Assembly: GCA_946618265.1 (NCBI GenBank) | Contig: CAMOLA010000087.1 | Span: forward strand, 1 to 5,978 | From: an uncultured Eggerthellaceae bacterium | GTDB taxonomy: Bacteria > Actinomycetota > Coriobacteriia > Coriobacteriales > Eggerthellaceae | Length of the DNA stretch: 5,978 nucleotides | Direction: 5' to 3' | Part shown: positions 4,519 to 5,978 of the stretch, piece after piece | Layout: each line of letters starts with the position of its first letter | Numbering within the stretch: the first letter of the stretch is position 1 | The notes under the pieces: generated by a model | The model's input: only the letters and a program-made list of their open reading frames with translations | The model's database searches: none | Told to the model about the DNA's origin: nothing | Position numbers and translations under genes: made by a program

Positions 4519-5978
4519 TTAAATCTTCTCGACGCGCACGCACGTCTTCTTGTAATCGGGCTCTTTCGACAGCGGGCAGTACATCTCCTGCTGTGCCAAG
4601 TTGATGAGAGTCTCCTCGGCGAAGAAGGGCGCGAACAGGTATTTCTCGGGCGGCTGGGTGCGACCGGCGCTCGATGCGGTGATCTCGACCTCGCCCCAGC
4701 GGCTCACGACCTTCACGCGGTCGCCGTCCTTGATGCCGAGCGCCTCCATATCCGCGGGATTCATGTCGAGCAGCGCCTCGGGCAGCGCGTTGTGCAACGC
4801 CGGCACGCGACGGGTCATGCTGCCCGTATGCCAATGCTCGAGCAAGCGACCCGTGCAGAACACGAACGGGTACTCCTCGTCGGGCACCTCGGCGGGTGGC
4901 TCCCACGGACGGAACACGACGGCGGCCTTGTGCTCGGGGCGCTTGTAGAAGCAGATGTCCTTCGTCAGGCCCTTTTCGCCGTATTTCTCGACGCCGAACT
5001 GGTCGAAACCGTCCTCTTGCTTGCCGTAGGAGAAACGCCATTTGGTGGGATACCACTTGCCGTCGATCTCGCGCACCGGCCAGGTCATGCCATGCTGGTA
5101 AATGTACTCTTCGTACGGCGCGAGCTGCTTGGCCTCCATCTTCAGCTTGGCGCCGAACTTGCCATCGGCGTCGGAATTGATGGCGGCCGCGCGCTTGTTG
5201 AGGTCGGGGTTGCTGAACGTGCGGTACTCCTCCCACATGCTCTTGCACACCTCGCGCTGCGATTCCTGCTTGAAATCTGCCGCGTCCTTGTCGTACCACT
5301 GGCCGAACAGCAGGTCGAACGCGTCTTCTTGGCCGATCTTCTCGTCGACGAGCACGCGCTTGGCAATCTCCATCAGGATCCACATGTCCCACCTGGCGTC
5401 TCCGGGAGGATCCACCGCCTTCTCGAACACGGCCGTGCGGCGCTCGCCGTTGCCGAACGCGCCCTCGCGCTCGACCCACATGGCGGCGGGGAGGACGACG
5501 TTCGCGTACTTAGTGGATATGGTCGGGTACACCTCGCTGACCACGATGAACGTGTCGAAGATACCGCGCTTGTCCTCGGGCCCACGGCCGAGGAAGCGCG
5601 TCAAGTTGCTCATCGACTGCGCCCAGTTGTTGTGCGCGGACCAGAAGAAGTCGAGCCCGCCGTTCGACATCTCGCGGAACATCTTGGTGGTGTGGTAACC
5701 CGGGGTCTCGATCGGGTCGAGGTAGCCCTCGGGAAGATTCCACACGGCTTCGGTGTAGCGGCGATGCTGCGGGTTCTTGACCACCAGGTCGGCGGGCAGG
5801 CGGTGGCTGAACGTACCCACCTCGCGCGCCGTGCCGCAGGCGGAAGGCTGGCCGGTCAGGCTGAAGCCGCCGTCGCCAGGCTTGCAGTAATGGCCGCTCA
5901 GCAGATGCAAGTTGTGCAGGTTATGGTTGACCCACGTGCCGCGGTTGTGCTGGTTGACGCCCATCGTCCAGAACGACG
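4519..5978 (-). CDS. napA: Periplasmic nitrate reductase catalytic subunit NapA, C-terminal part (N-terminus outside the window)
   Basis: NapA reduces nitrate to nitrite in the periplasm with a bis-molybdopterin-guanine-dinucleotide cofactor and one 4Fe-4S cluster. The frame stays open to the window edge (SFWTMGVNQHNRGTW), so about 485 residues of a protein that is usually 800-950 long are seen. An in-frame ATG at 5964 is internal, not a start. Counting from that Met, landmarks are FSLTGQPSACGTAREVGTF (34-52), PAAMWVEREGAFGNGERR (159-176), the cofactor-binding CTGRLLEHWHTGSMTRRVP (370-388) and the C-terminal PLSKEPDYKKTCVRVEKI. These match NapA rather than membrane-bound NarG or assimilatory NasA. 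The Tat signal and the Fe-S and molybdenum ligands would be in the missing N-terminal part, so full integrity cannot be judged. The segment around 225-345 is longer and more lysine/aspartate-rich than in Escherichia coli NapA, from memory closer to the longer NapA forms. The stop at 4519 is followed by the hairpin and napD. Confidence 0.95.
   Translation of the reverse strand, partial: SFWTMGVNQHNRGTWVNHNLHNLHLLSGHYCKPGDGGFSLTGQPSACGTAREVGTFSHRLPADLVVKNPQHRRYTEAVWNLPEGYLDPIETPGYHTTKMFREMSNGGLDFFWSAHNNWAQSMSNLTRFLGRGPEDKRGIFDTFIVVSEVYPTISTKYANVVLPAAMWVEREGAFGNGERRTAVFEKAVDPPGDARWDMWILMEIAKRVLVDEKIGQEDAFDLLFGQWYDKDAADFKQESQREVCKSMWEEYRTFSNPDLNKRAAAINSDADGKFGAKLKMEAKQLAPYEEYIYQHGMTWPVREIDGKWYPTKWRFSYGKQEDGFDQFGVEKYGEKGLTKDICFYKRPEHKAAVVFRPWEPPAEVPDEEYPFVFCTGRLLEHWHTGSMTRRVPALHNALPEALLDMNPADMEALGIKDGDRVKVVSRWGEVEITASSAGRTQPPEKYLFAPFFAEETLINLAQQEMYCPLSKEPDYKKTCVRVEKI

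Noticed and set aside
4451..5479. 342-residue minus-strand frame inside napA
   Set aside because: It is extremely Arg/Gly/Ala-rich, out of frame with NapA motifs, and reads through the napA stop and hairpin.
5102..5698. 198-residue plus-strand frame opposite napA
   Set aside because: It is a Ser-rich antisense shadow with no motif; the opposite strand is unmistakable NapA.

Overview
The window looks like a piece of a GC-rich, anaerobic actinobacterial chromosome. Eggerthellaceae/Coriobacteriia is my best guess, an inference from gene style and base composition; no marker in the window proves it. Nearly everything is transcribed leftwards (minus strand). The exception is a gene fragment at the left edge that runs rightwards.

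Reading the minus strand in transcription order, positions 5978 to 3260 hold a periplasmic nitrate reductase segment. It contains the C-terminal ~485 residues of the catalytic molybdoenzyme NapA (cut by the window edge), the small maturation chaperone NapD, and the membrane iron-sulfur quinol-oxidising protein NapH. A 35-bp intercistronic hairpin separates napA from napD and abuts the napD ribosome binding site. The napH gene follows napD closely. NapH would pass electrons from the quinol pool towards NapA, and NapD would guard the NapA Tat signal peptide during cofactor loading. No napG, napB, napC or napF lies downstream of napH in the window.

Positions 3018-3259 are an intergenic gap with two palindromic elements. 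One doubles as a plausible terminator for the nap genes. Next comes a complete 617-residue cytoplasmic glycoside hydrolase of family GH2 (1164-3017) with both catalytic glutamates. A second copy of one of the palindromes lies on its other side (981-1009), so the GH2 gene is bracketed by two directly oriented copies of the same short repeat.

Positions 660-818 encode a complete 52-residue rubredoxin that was easy to miss because of its size. Its first iron-binding cysteine pair is spaced CxC rather than the usual CxxC. A promoter-like -10 box lies upstream and a strong intrinsic terminator just downstream. Further left is a long inverted repeat followed by a T-run (472-555). It is the likely terminator or structured RNA for the rightward transcription unit, which starts with the C-terminal end of a winged-helix regulator (up to 248).
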